The position numbers and the translations under genes were made by a program. The notes below the pieces were generated by a model, which was given only the letters and a program-made list of their open reading frames with translations, was not told the DNA's origin and ran no database searches. Source: Fluviicola sp. (GTDB lineage: Bacteria; Bacteroidota; Bacteroidia; Flavobacteriales_D; Crocinitomicaceae). From it: a stretch of 64,000 nt of DNA. Of this stretch, positions 45,022-54,179 are shown piece after piece; positions within the stretch are counted from its first letter, which is position 1; the number at the start of each line of letters is the position of its first letter. The stretch is taken from positions 147,134 to 211,133 of the forward strand of contig NVXV01000006.1 of NCBI GenBank assembly GCA_002734085.1, read 5' to 3'.

Positions 45022-45905
45022 TGAGATTGTTTTTTTTAAGTGTAATTGTACTGGCTATTTCTTCATGCAATATTGAAGGGGTTAGTCATAATGATAAAGA
45101 GGGAGGTAATTCTAAGGAGGTTCTAAAACCTAACGACAGTAGTAAAATGAGCTTGCTTGACACTTCAAATAAACGTTCCGAAAAAGTAATTGAGGAGGAT
45201 ACTTTGGATGTTTTAACCATGAGTAATGGGTTGAAAATAACATGGTACAAAAAAGGCGATGGAGAACTTCTTAAAAAAGGTGATCTAATTAATATTGATT
45301 ATAGAAATAAGCTTGAAGATGGTACTGTTTATGACGGGAATCATTTGATTAAGAAAAAGTATATTCCCTTTTTAGTAGGGTGGAACCAGCAAACTCCTGG
45401 TTGGGATCTAGCATTGAAAAAATTAAGAGTAGGGGATGATGTGGATATATTTATTCCCTCAGAATTAGCCAGAGGTGAAAAAGGAATTGAAGGACTCGTT
45501 CCACCAAATGCTAATAACATCTTATCCTTAAGGGTTTTGTCTAAACCTGAACCTACTAAAGAGGTTGATGGTATTAAGATTTGGCGCGTAGATAGTTTGG
45601 AGTCACCAGGAGATTCTATTGACTTTAAAGACGAAGTTTTAATTGATTATTGGGCAAGCTCTGAATCGACTCCAAGATATGATAATAGTTATCGAAGACG
45701 TAAACCTTTTGAGTTGGTAATGGGCGATGGTAATATTGTACCTGGACTCTATAAAGCCTTACACTTTGCTCGAGGAGGTGATAAACTAATGATCTTAATT
45801 CCTTCAAGAGAAGCTTATAGTAAAAAGGGGTTAACTGACATTATTGAACCAAATGAAGATATTTTCTATGATATTATTGTTAGAGAAGTAGTTAAAAAGG
45901 AGTAA
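45018..45905 (+). CDS. Lipoprotein with two FKBP-type isomerase domains
   Basis: A 295-residue lipoprotein (LAISSCNIEG lipobox). Two consecutive FKBP-like domains are visible: the first at about 80-175 (GDLINIDYRNKLEDGTVYDG, PSELARGEKG) and the second at about 190-290 (DEVLIDYWAS, MGDGNIVPGLYKALHFARGG). The tandem arrangement in a lipoprotein is less common than single-domain forms. It overlaps the preceding isomerase gene by 4 bp, so both are likely co-translated for periplasmic protein folding. Confidence 0.82.
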   Translation: MMRLFFLSVIVLAISSCNIEGVSHNDKEGGNSKEVLKPNDSSKMSLLDTSNKRSEKVIEEDTLDVLTMSNGLKITWYKKGDGELLKKGDLINIDYRNKLEDGTVYDGNHLIKKKYIPFLVGWNQQTPGWDLALKKLRVGDDVDIFIPSELARGEKGIEGLVPPNANNILSLRVLSKPEPTKEVDGIKIWRVDSLESPGDSIDFKDEVLIDYWASSESTPRYDNSYRRRKPFELVMGDGNIVPGLYKALHFARGGDKLMILIPSREAYSKKGLTDIIEPNEDIFYDIIVREVVKKE

Positions 45906-45999
45906 TTATTGAAAAAGAATGTCTAAATGGTTAGTTTATTTTTGACTTATGAACAACCTGATTTTAATGAATATAAGAATCAAGTATCATATTAATCCT

Positions 46000-46007
46000 T
46001 ATATTTG
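46000..46007 (+). promoter_or_regulatory. -7 promoter element of the TSP3/OmpA gene
   Basis: TATATTTG matches TAnnTTTG, 28 bp before the ATG at 46036. Confidence 0.5.
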
Positions 46008-46035
46008 TCAGATTACATCCTAATTAATAAAAATT

Positions 46036-47421
46036 ATGAAGTTGAATTTTATATTGCTTGTTATGTTTTTGAGCACTCTATTTACTTCTAGAGCGCAACA
46101 AAGCGTTGATAATATGAACAAGCTTTCAATTGATGCAAATATTGGTGCAACGAATGCTATAAAGCCATATGCACCAAGCTATTGGTCGAATAGTATTGGG
46201 TTGTTTCATACTAATTTAGGAGTGCGATATATGTTCAATAATAGCTTTGGTATAAAGCTAGATTTTGGATTTGACCGAATAAAAAATGATGAATTTGGAG
46301 ATAATGGAGCATCTAATGAGTTCAGTTCTCAGTATATAAGATCTTCTTTTCAGTTAATTGCTAATATGGGAAGATTCATGCATTTTGAAGACTTTGCTCC
46401 ACGCTTTGGATTGTTTATTCATGGTGGTGCGGGTTATTCAACTAATAAAAATTCAAACGGTCCATTATTTGGTAATTGGGATAGTACTGATAAAGATAAC
46501 ATGGTTAATTTTATTGTAGGACTTACACCACAATTCAAGTTGAGTAGTAAAATGTCTATTAATGCTGATATAGCATTTGTTAATCATATTTATCAACAAA
46601 GAACTTGGGATTTAACTCAACCAGTATCTCGTAGAGGATTCGATGGGTTAATGGCGAACTTAACGGTTGGTATTTCTTACTACATTGGGTCAAAACAAGA
46701 ACATGCTGATTGGGTTCCGACTGAATATGGTCCTACGGGTGATTTAACAAATGAAGAGTACGAAAATCGTATTTTAATGTTGGAAAAGAAAATGATGGAT
46801 GATGATTCCGATGGAATTCCTAATTACATAGATGAAGAGGAAGATACTCCGGAAGGTGTTGAAGTTGATTCTAAAGGTAGAGCAATAATTGATACAGATA
46901 ATGATGGAATTCCAAACAAACTAGATAAATGTCCAGATCTAGCAGGTTTATGGTCAATGGACGGATGTCCTGATACAGATGGTGATGGCGTTTCTGATTA
47001 TTTAGATTTATGTCCTGAAGAGTCTGGTTTAGTTGTAAATAGAGGTTGTCCCGAAATTGATGAGGAATCGCAAAGAATAATTAACGAATCAATTCGAAAT
47101 ATTCAATTTCAGAAAGACAGCGATAAATTGACAGAGTCTTCTTTTGAAGTTTTAGACCAAGTGAGAAGTCTATTGATGATACATCCAGAATACTCTCTAC
47201 TTGTTGAAGGGCATACTTGTACAGATGGAACAGAAGAACATAACGAGTCACTTTCTGAAGATAGAGCAAAGAAAGTGAAGATGTATCTTGTTGCAAAAGG
47301 TATTGATAGAGAAAGAATTAAAACGAAATGGTATGGTTTCCATAGACCAATTGCATCAAATGATACTGAAGAAGGAAAAGCAAGAAACCGTCGTACTGAG
47401 TTTAAAATAATCTTTAAGTAG
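46036..47421 (+). CDS. OmpA-family outer membrane protein with thrombospondin type 3 repeats
   Basis: A 461-residue outer-membrane protein with signal peptide MKLNFILLVMFLSTLFTSRA. Residues about 25-215 form an eight-stranded beta-barrel (alternating strands such as FGIKLDFGFDRI). Calcium-binding thrombospondin type 3 repeats follow (DDDSDGIPNYID, DTDNDGIPNKLDKCPD, DTDGDGVSDYLDLCPE, about 255-330). The OmpA peptidoglycan-binding domain ends it (LLVEGHTCTDGTEEHN, NRRTEFKIIF). It links outer membrane and cell wall and is probably abundant. Confidence 0.92.
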   Translation: MKLNFILLVMFLSTLFTSRAQQSVDNMNKLSIDANIGATNAIKPYAPSYWSNSIGLFHTNLGVRYMFNNSFGIKLDFGFDRIKNDEFGDNGASNEFSSQYIRSSFQLIANMGRFMHFEDFAPRFGLFIHGGAGYSTNKNSNGPLFGNWDSTDKDNMVNFIVGLTPQFKLSSKMSINADIAFVNHIYQQRTWDLTQPVSRRGFDGLMANLTVGISYYIGSKQEHADWVPTEYGPTGDLTNEEYENRILMLEKKMMDDDSDGIPNYIDEEEDTPEGVEVDSKGRAIIDTDNDGIPNKLDKCPDLAGLWSMDGCPDTDGDGVSDYLDLCPEESGLVVNRGCPEIDEESQRIINESIRNIQFQKDSDKLTESSFEVLDQVRSLLMIHPEYSLLVEGHTCTDGTEEHNESLSEDRAKKVKMYLVAKGIDRERIKTKWYGFHRPIASNDTEEGKARNRRTEFKIIFK

Positions 47422-47445
47422 AGAATAAATAAAATGATATAGATT

Positions 47446-47480
47446 AAAATGGGGTGCAAGTTGATTGCATCCCATTTTTT
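47446..47480 (+). terminator. Terminator of the TSP3/OmpA gene
   Basis: AAAATGGGGTGCAA (47446-47459) pairs with TTGCATCCCATTTT (47465-47478) with one G-T pair and a five-base loop, followed by T residues. Confidence 0.9.
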
Positions 47481-47612
47481 ATTTATGCTTACTTATCTAT
47501 ATTTAAGGATGGAGTGAAAAGCAGACTTGCAGACTATATTTTCTGAAATAGACTGAATAGTTTAAAAGTGATGCTCTTTTAATTCATTTAGGAAATGAAC
47601 TACATATTTAAG

Positions 47613-49046
47613 CTAACTTTTTTCAAACAAAGCCACAGCCTCGATATGACTTGTGTGAGGGAACTGATCAACCAGACTAATTTTCTTTGATGAATAGCCA
47701 TGTTCTTCCAGCGTTTTGATGTCTCTTGCTTGAGTTGATGGGTTACAAGATATATAAACTATTCGTGAAGCACCCAGCGCAATAACTTTGAGTAGCGTTT
47801 TTGGTGCAATACCCGCTCTTGGAGGATCTAATACGATAGTGTCTATTTTGCCGATGTAATCGGGATATTGTTTAAGAAACTTACCAACATCGGCAGCATA
47901 AAAAGAAATGTTATCAATTTTATTTCTTTTTGCATTTCGTTTAGCATCTTCAATCGCTTCATCTACAATATCAACACCAACAATTTCGACATCACCAGCA
48001 CGTTGAGAAAGCAGTTGACCTATCGTTCCTGTTCCACAAAACAAATCCATTACAGCTTTACCTTTTAGATTTTTTTCGCCTTCAAAAACATAATCCATTG
48101 CTTTGTTATATAATCTTTCTGCACTTTTTGGATTGGTCTGAAAAAAGCTTTCCATACTAATTTCAAACTGTAAGCCATTTAAAGTTTCTATAACGTGATC
48201 TTTCCCGAAAACCAGTGTCCAGTTACCATTTTCTATTTTGGCGCGATCAGCAACATTGTCGTTTACCGTGTGTTGGAAACCTGCTATACGATCACCCATT
48301 TTTTCCTGTAAAAAAGCTCCCACAGATGCTAGATCGAATTTCTTAATTCCTTGGGAAGAAGTCACTAAGTTTATCAGTAATTTATCCTCATGAAATGATT
48401 TCCTGACTACAATATGTCTGAAAAAGCCTTCTTTTTTAGGTGGATGCCAAGCAGGTAGACCCGTTTTTTCGAGAAACAGTCTAAACTCCTTTAAAAAATT
48501 CTCCCATTCTTCGTCAAATAGTCCAGAAGCTTTATTTAGACTCTCTACCTTCCACCACGTACCTCGATGCTTAAAACCAAGAGCAAAAGCATCATCTAAC
48601 TCTTCATCTGTCTCAATATCGTGCTCTATACATGAAAATGAATACTCCATTTTATTTCGATAATTGAAATGGTCAGGCGAGGAAATAAATTCATCGAAAA
48701 GCTCATCCATCTTTTGAAGATCACCTAGTCTTTTGTAGACGTCCAAGGTTACTTTCTTTTTTCCTTCTTCCTGTAATTTTGGAGGAACATGTATATATGG
48801 GGCTCCACTAATTTCTTGGTAAGAAATATCAACTTCTTGGGGAGAGCGTTCCAGAACTTTCACAAGTTTACATTCGGCATGCTTTTTCCTTTTCTTATTA
48901 ACTTTTGCCAAAACACGTTGACCAGGAAAAGTATTTTGGACGAAAAGCACAAAAGCACCTTTTTCATCCTTCATTCGGGCAATACCTTTACCCCCAAATG
49001 CTAAATCTTCTATTACTAGTTCTAATTCTTGCCCTCTGTTTACCAA
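47613..49046 (-). CDS. rlmD: RlmD-like 23S rRNA (uracil-5-)-methyltransferase
   Basis: A 477-residue TrmA/RlmD-family enzyme forming 5-methyluridine in 23S rRNA. An N-terminal TRAM domain (VIEDLAFGGKGIARM) precedes the catalytic domain with SAM motif DLFCGTGTIGQLL, LDPPRAGIAP, and the catalytic Cys in YISCNPSTQARD. The four Cys of the usual N-terminal iron-sulfur cluster (HFxxCGGC region) are absent. The frame begins with TTG at 49046 and has no nearby ATG. RlmD versus RlmC/RlmCD specificity is not certain. Confidence 0.85.
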   Translation of the reverse strand: MVNRGQELELVIEDLAFGGKGIARMKDEKGAFVLFVQNTFPGQRVLAKVNKKRKKHAECKLVKVLERSPQEVDISYQEISGAPYIHVPPKLQEEGKKKVTLDVYKRLGDLQKMDELFDEFISSPDHFNYRNKMEYSFSCIEHDIETDEELDDAFALGFKHRGTWWKVESLNKASGLFDEEWENFLKEFRLFLEKTGLPAWHPPKKEGFFRHIVVRKSFHEDKLLINLVTSSQGIKKFDLASVGAFLQEKMGDRIAGFQHTVNDNVADRAKIENGNWTLVFGKDHVIETLNGLQFEISMESFFQTNPKSAERLYNKAMDYVFEGEKNLKGKAVMDLFCGTGTIGQLLSQRAGDVEIVGVDIVDEAIEDAKRNAKRNKIDNISFYAADVGKFLKQYPDYIGKIDTIVLDPPRAGIAPKTLLKVIALGASRIVYISCNPSTQARDIKTLEEHGYSSKKISLVDQFPHTSHIEAVALFEKS

Positions 49047-49149
49047 AATAATTTGCGTTAAAATGTTCTACTAACTGTGCGGCAAAAGTAATTAAAATTA
49101 ATAGGGAATAAACAGAGGAAAAGTATAAAAAGGAGGAATGCGAACTTTG

Positions 49150-49575
49150 TTAAATCCGAACTTCATTGTTAAGGATGTCCTGAATAGACTTGTTCTCCAG
49201 AAGCTTTAAAGTTTCATCTCTTACATCAACCATGATGTGATGAAGTCCACAGTTTTGCTCATTATCACATTCTTCGCACTTTTCATAGTAATTCAAGCTA
49301 GCACATGGAACATAAGCAATAGGACCGTCAAATAGCCTTAAAATGGTCGATAGCTTAACTTCTTGAGGATCTTTTATCAAGTAGTATCCACCACCTTTAC
49401 CCATTTTTGATCCGAGAATTCCATTTTTCTTCAATTCTAGTAAAATGGTTTCAAGAAATTTTCTCGGGGTATGTGTTTCTTCTGATATATGTGCGATTAG
49501 TTGAGGTGTTTTTTTTTCTTTCTTTGCTAAAAAAGAGAGTGCGTGTATAGCATATTTAGTCTTTTTTGATAGCAT
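49150..49575 (-). CDS. Rrf2-family transcriptional regulator with cysteine cluster
   Basis: A 141-residue winged-helix regulator (MLSKKTKYAIHALSFLAK, then the recognition region HTPRKFLETILLELKKNGIL and wing GSKMGKGGGYYL). The C-terminal half has four closely spaced cysteines in PCASLNYYEKCEECDNEQNC, an IscR-like arrangement suggesting iron-sulfur or thiol sensing. It lies 6 bp downstream of lpxA in the lipid A operon, where relatives often have efp instead. Confidence 0.88.
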   Translation of the reverse strand: MLSKKTKYAIHALSFLAKKEKKTPQLIAHISEETHTPRKFLETILLELKKNGILGSKMGKGGGYYLIKDPQEVKLSTILRLFDGPIAYVPCASLNYYEKCEECDNEQNCGLHHIMVDVRDETLKLLENKSIQDILNNEVRI

Positions 49576-49581
49576 ATTGAA

Positions 49582-50358
49582 CTATAATAAACCTCTGATT
49601 ATTCCTTTTTCACTATTCTTAATAAAATCAATCACCATTTGTTTTAATGCTGAATCTGGTAAATCTTCGTCTAGTGATTGAAGTCCTTTTGAAATATTAT
49701 TGTTCTGCACGAATATAATACGGTAGATGTCTTCAATTAATTTAATGTCATCTTCAGAAAAATTTCTTCTTCTCATACCAACTGCATTAACCCCAGCAAA
49801 ACTTAGTGGCTCTCTAGCAGCTCTTACGAAAGGAGGAACATTTTTGCGTACTAAACTTGCTCCTGCAATAAATGCATGTGAGCCAATATGCATAAACTGT
49901 TGAGCAGCAACTTTTCCTTCTAAAATAGCGTGATCATCAATTTGCACATGACCAGACAATCCAGTATAATTTGCTAAAATGACATTGTTTCCTAGTGTAC
50001 AATCATGAGCGATATGCACATATCCCATGATTAGGCAGTTTTTTCCAACAACTGTTTTCATTTTATCTGATGTACCTCTATGGATGGTAACACATTCTCG
50101 AATAGTTGTATTATTTCCAATTTCAACGGTGGTATATTCACCACCAAATTTTAAATCTTGAGGTACAGCACCTAAAACAGCTCCAGGAAAAACTTTAACA
50201 TTCTCACCAATGCGAGTACCAGGATATATTGTAACATTTGGACCGATATGAGTTCCTTTTCCGATTTCTACATCTTCGTAGATAGAAGTAAAAGGCTCAA
50301 TGACAACATCATCAGCTATTTTGGTATTAGTTGATACTGAGGCAAGTTTATTTATCAT
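49582..50358 (-). CDS. lpxA: UDP-N-acetylglucosamine acyltransferase
   Basis: A 258-residue left-handed beta-helix protein performing the first step of lipid A synthesis. Hexapeptide repeats run through most of the chain (VVIEPFTSIYEDVEIGKGTH), the catalytic His is in VHIAHDCTLGNN, and GASLVRKNVPPF and the C-terminal helical domain fit LpxA. The start overlaps the end of lpxC/fabZ by 11 bp. Confidence 0.95.
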   Translation of the reverse strand: MINKLASVSTNTKIADDVVIEPFTSIYEDVEIGKGTHIGPNVTIYPGTRIGENVKVFPGAVLGAVPQDLKFGGEYTTVEIGNNTTIRECVTIHRGTSDKMKTVVGKNCLIMGYVHIAHDCTLGNNVILANYTGLSGHVQIDDHAILEGKVAAQQFMHIGSHAFIAGASLVRKNVPPFVRAAREPLSFAGVNAVGMRRRNFSEDDIKLIEDIYRIIFVQNNNISKGLQSLDEDLPDSALKQMVIDFIKNSEKGIIRGLL

Positions 50359-51760
50359 TCTCTGTTTTATCTTTAACTACTTGTGCGAGCATTTCTGCTT
50401 CTACAACAACATTTCCGTTAATATAGCCTTTTCCTGACATATTTACTAATCCTCTTCGAATTGGAGAAATTAATTTTAATTCAAATACAACAGTATCGCC
50501 TGGAACTATCTTCTGTTTGAATTTAACTTTATCAATCTTCATGAAGTAGGTCGAGTACAAATGAGGGTCTTCAACTTTACTTAAAGAAAAGATTCCTCCG
50601 CACTGAGCCATAGCTTCTATTTGAAGCACTCCAGGAAAAATAGGGTTACCAGGGAAATGTCCTGTAAACTGAGGTTCGTTCATGGTGATGTTTTTGACAC
50701 CAACAATTGTATCCTCAGTTATCTCCATCACTTTATCCACTAATAAAAATGGATAACGATGTGGCAACATTTGTTCAATTTGCTTTATATCATATAAAGG
50801 ATCTTTCTCTAAATCGAATTTTTTTGGTGCTTTCGCTTGCTTCTTGATTTGTTCTTTAAGAACTTTCGCAAAACGAGTATTTCCAGAATGTCCTGGACGA
50901 GCAGCTAAAATATGTGCTTTAATTGGTCTGCCTACTAAAGCTAAATCCCCTACAATATCAAGTAATTTATGACGAGCAGGTTCATTTTGGAACTTCATTT
51001 TATAGTTGTTCAAAGTACCAATACCTTTGATTTCAACTTCCAGTCCTTCCTTATCGAGAAGTTTTGCCAAATGATCTAGTTCTTCTTGTTTGACGTCATC
51101 TCTTTCTACGAGAACGATCGCATTATCCACATCACCACCCTTTATTAGTCCGTGAGTAGCTAAATATTCTAATTCCCTAAGAAAAACAAATGTTTTACAA
51201 GTCGAAATCTGTTCTTTAAAATCAGATATTTTATAAATTGTAGCGTGTTGCGTACCTAGAACAGGAGAATTGTAATCAACCATAACGGTAAGACGGTATT
51301 CTTTGTCTGGAACGGCTAGAAACTCTATTCCCCTTTCTGTATCTTCCCAAGGAATATTTTCATCTAACTCGAAATAGTTTCTATCAGCACTCTGTTCTTC
51401 GATTCCTGCGGATTCAATTGCTTGCACGAAGGGAGCGGAGCTTCCATCCATAATCGGCATTTCGGGACCTGAAACTTTAATTAAAGCATTGTCAACCTCC
51501 ATACCATAAAGCGCTGCTAATACATGTTCGGTAGTATATACTTTACCTCCATTCTGTTCTAAAGTAGTTCCTCTTTCTGTTGATACAACGTTATCTGCAT
51601 CTGCATCAATAATTGGTTGTTCTTCGAGATCTGTTCTTTGAAATTTATACCAGTGATTTTCTGGTGCAGGGCAGATTTCTAACTCTACCTTTTCTCCTGT
51701 ATGTAAACCAACACCTTGCAGTTTTACAGAAGATTTTAATGTTCTTTGTTTATCAGCCAT
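50348..51760 (-). CDS. lpxC/fabZ: Fused UDP-3-O-acyl-GlcNAc deacetylase / 3-hydroxyacyl-ACP dehydratase
   Basis: A 470-residue fusion typical of Bacteroidota. Residues 1-310 are LpxC: SVKLQGVGLHTGEKVELEIC, TTEHVLAALYGMEVDNALI with the zinc His, and HILAARPGHSGNTRFA. Residues 320-470 are FabZ: LPHRYPFLLVDKVMEI and the catalytic GHFPGNPIFPGVLQIEAMAQ. LpxC commits lipid A synthesis, and FabZ competes for the same 3-hydroxyacyl pool, so fusing them fixes their ratio. Confidence 0.97.
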   Translation of the reverse strand: MADKQRTLKSSVKLQGVGLHTGEKVELEICPAPENHWYKFQRTDLEEQPIIDADADNVVSTERGTTLEQNGGKVYTTEHVLAALYGMEVDNALIKVSGPEMPIMDGSSAPFVQAIESAGIEEQSADRNYFELDENIPWEDTERGIEFLAVPDKEYRLTVMVDYNSPVLGTQHATIYKISDFKEQISTCKTFVFLRELEYLATHGLIKGGDVDNAIVLVERDDVKQEELDHLAKLLDKEGLEVEIKGIGTLNNYKMKFQNEPARHKLLDIVGDLALVGRPIKAHILAARPGHSGNTRFAKVLKEQIKKQAKAPKKFDLEKDPLYDIKQIEQMLPHRYPFLLVDKVMEITEDTIVGVKNITMNEPQFTGHFPGNPIFPGVLQIEAMAQCGGIFSLSKVEDPHLYSTYFMKIDKVKFKQKIVPGDTVVFELKLISPIRRGLVNMSGKGYINGNVVVEAEMLAQVVKDKTENDK

Positions 51761-51782
51761 AGTCTATTGAAACCGAATGGTC

Positions 51783-52811
51783 TTATTTAAGTTTTTCTTC
51801 TAATTCTCTTAATTTATTCAAAATATAAGGCAGTTTTCGGAAGCCAAAATACGATTTTTTAAAGTCATCGATTTCTATTCCAGGAGAGCCCATTAACGTT
51901 TTTCCTGATCTTTTTACACTCCCAGGGATTCCTGATTGTGCCACAATTTGTGTTTTATCGGCAATCTTGATGTGTCCACTAATTCCGGCTTGGCCACCTA
52001 CCATAACATGTTTCCCGATTTTAGTTGATCCAGCGATTCCAACTTGAGCTGCCATTGCAGAATTATTCCCTATTTCAACATTGTGCGCCACTTGAACAAG
52101 ATTGTCTATCTTAACACCTTTTCTTAAAATTGTAGAGCCGAGTGTTGCACGGTCTATTGTGCTGTTTGCACCAATGTCAACATTGTCTTCTAATATCACA
52201 TTCCCAATCTGAGGTACTTTTTGAAACTCACCGTTTTCATCAGGTGCAAAACCAAATCCGTCAGCACCAATTACAGCTCCTGCGTGAATCAGACAGTTCT
52301 GTCCAATTTTACAGTCGTGATAAATGGATACGTTAGGGTGAATTAAAGTATGGTCTCCAACAGATACATTATCACCAATAAAAGTATTTGGATATATTTT
52401 AACGTTATTACCAATGACAACATCGTCACCAATATAAGCGCCGGCTCCGATATAAACTTCATCACCTATTTTAGCCGAATCTGAAATGTGAGCATTTTTC
52501 TCAATTCCAGGTTGTTTTTGACGCATTTGATTATAAACTTCCAGCAATTTTGCAAAACATGAATAAGCATCCTCAACTTTTACAAGTGTCAATGTTTTTG
52601 GCAGTGACTTAGTCGGAGTAAATTCATTATTAACTATTACTATAGAAGCTCCTGTAGAATAAATATACTCTTCGTACTTCATGTTTGCTAAAAATGTTAA
52701 CGTCTCAGGTTGACCTTCCTCAATTTTAGAAAGTCCCGATACAGTAACATCTGGGTTGCCTTCCACAGTCCCCTCAAGTATGCCTGCAATTTGCTCTGCT
52801 GAAAATTCCAT
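51783..52811 (-). CDS. lpxD: UDP-3-O-(3-hydroxyacyl)glucosamine N-acyltransferase
   Basis: A 342-residue trimeric acyltransferase, third step of lipid A synthesis. An N-terminal uridine-binding domain ([20 protein letters not shown]) leads to a left-handed beta-helix ([23 protein letters not shown] repeats), the catalytic His in [12 protein letters not shown], and the conserved [19 protein letters not shown]. It heads the lpxD-lpxC/fabZ-lpxA-Rrf2 operon. Confidence 0.96.
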   Translation of the reverse strand: MEFSAEQIAGILEGTVEGNPDVTVSGLSKIEEGQPETLTFLANMKYEEYIYSTGASIVIVNNEFTPTKSLPKTLTLVKVEDAYSCFAKLLEVYNQMRQKQPGIEKNAHISDSAKIGDEVYIGAGAYIGDDVVIGNNVKIYPNTFIGDNVSVGDHTLIHPNVSIYHDCKIGQNCLIHAGAVIGADGFGFAPDENGEFQKVPQIGNVILEDNVDIGANSTIDRATLGSTILRKGVKIDNLVQVAHNVEIGNNSAMAAQVGIAGSTKIGKHVMVGGQAGISGHIKIADKTQIVAQSGIPGSVKRSGKTLMGSPGIEIDDFKKSYFGFRKLPYILNKLRELEEKLK

Positions 52812-52815
52812 TCCT

Positions 52816-52823
52816 CAAAAATA
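52816..52823 (-). promoter_or_regulatory. -7 promoter-like element immediately before lpxD
   Basis: The minus strand reads TATTTTTG, matching TAnnTTTG, only 5 bp before the lpxD ATG. If functional the transcript would be leaderless or nearly so. Confidence 0.35.
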
Positions 52824-52886
52824 TAAAAAGAGATAAACTACTTAGGTGAATTAATATTTATTTTTTAACATTAGATTGTTCTAATT

Positions 52887-54134
52887 TCATAATCTTTCAA
52901 CGGAATAGCATAAATAATATTTTTCTACTGGTCCTGACAATGCATGAATATTTAAATTATCAGCTGCTTTACTTACATCTTTGACGCTTCCATCTTTCAT
53001 TAATAAATTTATAGTTTCCCTGTTTTCGTTGTAAGCATTGTTTGTTAAGATGTTTGTATGTACAAAATACTTTATTTCATCATCCTTTAAATCGAAATGA
53101 TCTTTTAAGGTTTGTTTTTCAAATGCTATTCGTTCTGGTGAAAACTGATCTTTTCCAATTTCAATTTTGAATAGTTTTCTATTAATGAGTTGTTTGGAAA
53201 GTAAAGAAAGTACTTTGTCATCGCATTCTTGCCATACTTTAATAGCTCCCAAAATATCTGTATCATCTAACTTTGAAAAGGTGTCCAATAGACTTTTGTC
53301 TTGTTGGAAGTCTTCAACTTGGAAGTCGTTTTGAAGAAATAATTTGAATGCAGGACTAGCAAAAAGCTCAGTTCCATTTTTAATCAATTCTTTTGCTCTT
53401 CTCAATACAAATGTGAGCATTACTTCAGAGGCAACAACTGTTTTGTGCATATAAACTTGCCAATACATAAGTCTTCTGGCCACAAGAAATTTCTCAATGG
53501 AATAGACCCCTTTTTCTTCGACGACTAACTGATTGTCTTTAATCTCGAGCATTTCAATGATCCGATCACTACCTATAACCCCTTCAGAAACTCCAGTATA
53601 AAAACTGTCTCTGTTTAGATAATCCATACGATCCATATCTAATTGACTTGACACCAATTGATGTAAGAAAAATTTATGGTATTTATCCTCAAAAATCTCA
53701 ATTGCCAAATCAAGTTTGCCATCGAATTCTTCAGATAAGCGTTTCATGAATAAGAGTGATAGCTCTTCGTGATTGATATCTTTGACTATATCGTGTTCTA
53801 ACGTATGACTAAATGGTCCATGACCAATATCGTGCAAAAGAATGGCTATGAGAACAGCTGTTTCTTCTTCATCTGTGATTTCATGTCCCTTTCTTCGTAG
53901 GCTCTGAATAGCTTTCGTCATCAGGTGAGTTGCGCCCAATGCATGATGGAACCTTGTGTGTAAAGCACCTGGATACACTAGATGAGACATCCCTAACTGC
54001 TTTATTCTGCGCAAGCGCTGATAATAAGGGTGTTCAATTAAATCAAAAATTATATCGTTCGGTAGGGAAATAAAACCGTATACCGGGTCGTTAATAATTT
54101 TCTTTTTGTTATTTATGTTGAGATTTGGTCGCAA
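52887..54134 (-). CDS. HD-domain phosphohydrolase (dGTPase/SAMHD1-like)
   Basis: A 415-residue protein with the full HD metal site: LHTRFHHALGATHLM (first His), AILLHDIGHGPFSHTLEH (HD pair), and QLDMDRMDYLNRDSFYTGVS (last Asp). This set is typical of the YdhJ/SAMHD1-like dNTP or nucleotide hydrolases. The frame has no usable ATG near its start; TTG at 54134 fits best. It is upstream of lpxD in a conserved Bacteroidota order and diverges from porX. Confidence 0.88.
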   Translation of the reverse strand: MRPNLNINNKKKIINDPVYGFISLPNDIIFDLIEHPYYQRLRRIKQLGMSHLVYPGALHTRFHHALGATHLMTKAIQSLRRKGHEITDEEETAVLIAILLHDIGHGPFSHTLEHDIVKDINHEELSLLFMKRLSEEFDGKLDLAIEIFEDKYHKFFLHQLVSSQLDMDRMDYLNRDSFYTGVSEGVIGSDRIIEMLEIKDNQLVVEEKGVYSIEKFLVARRLMYWQVYMHKTVVASEVMLTFVLRRAKELIKNGTELFASPAFKLFLQNDFQVEDFQQDKSLLDTFSKLDDTDILGAIKVWQECDDKVLSLLSKQLINRKLFKIEIGKDQFSPERIAFEKQTLKDHFDLKDDEIKYFVHTNILTNNAYNENRETINLLMKDGSVKDVSKAADNLNIHALSGPVEKYYLCYSVERL

Positions 54135-54179
54135 ATCAATACTTTTAGAAATCAGTGTAAAATTAAAAATATATAGACA

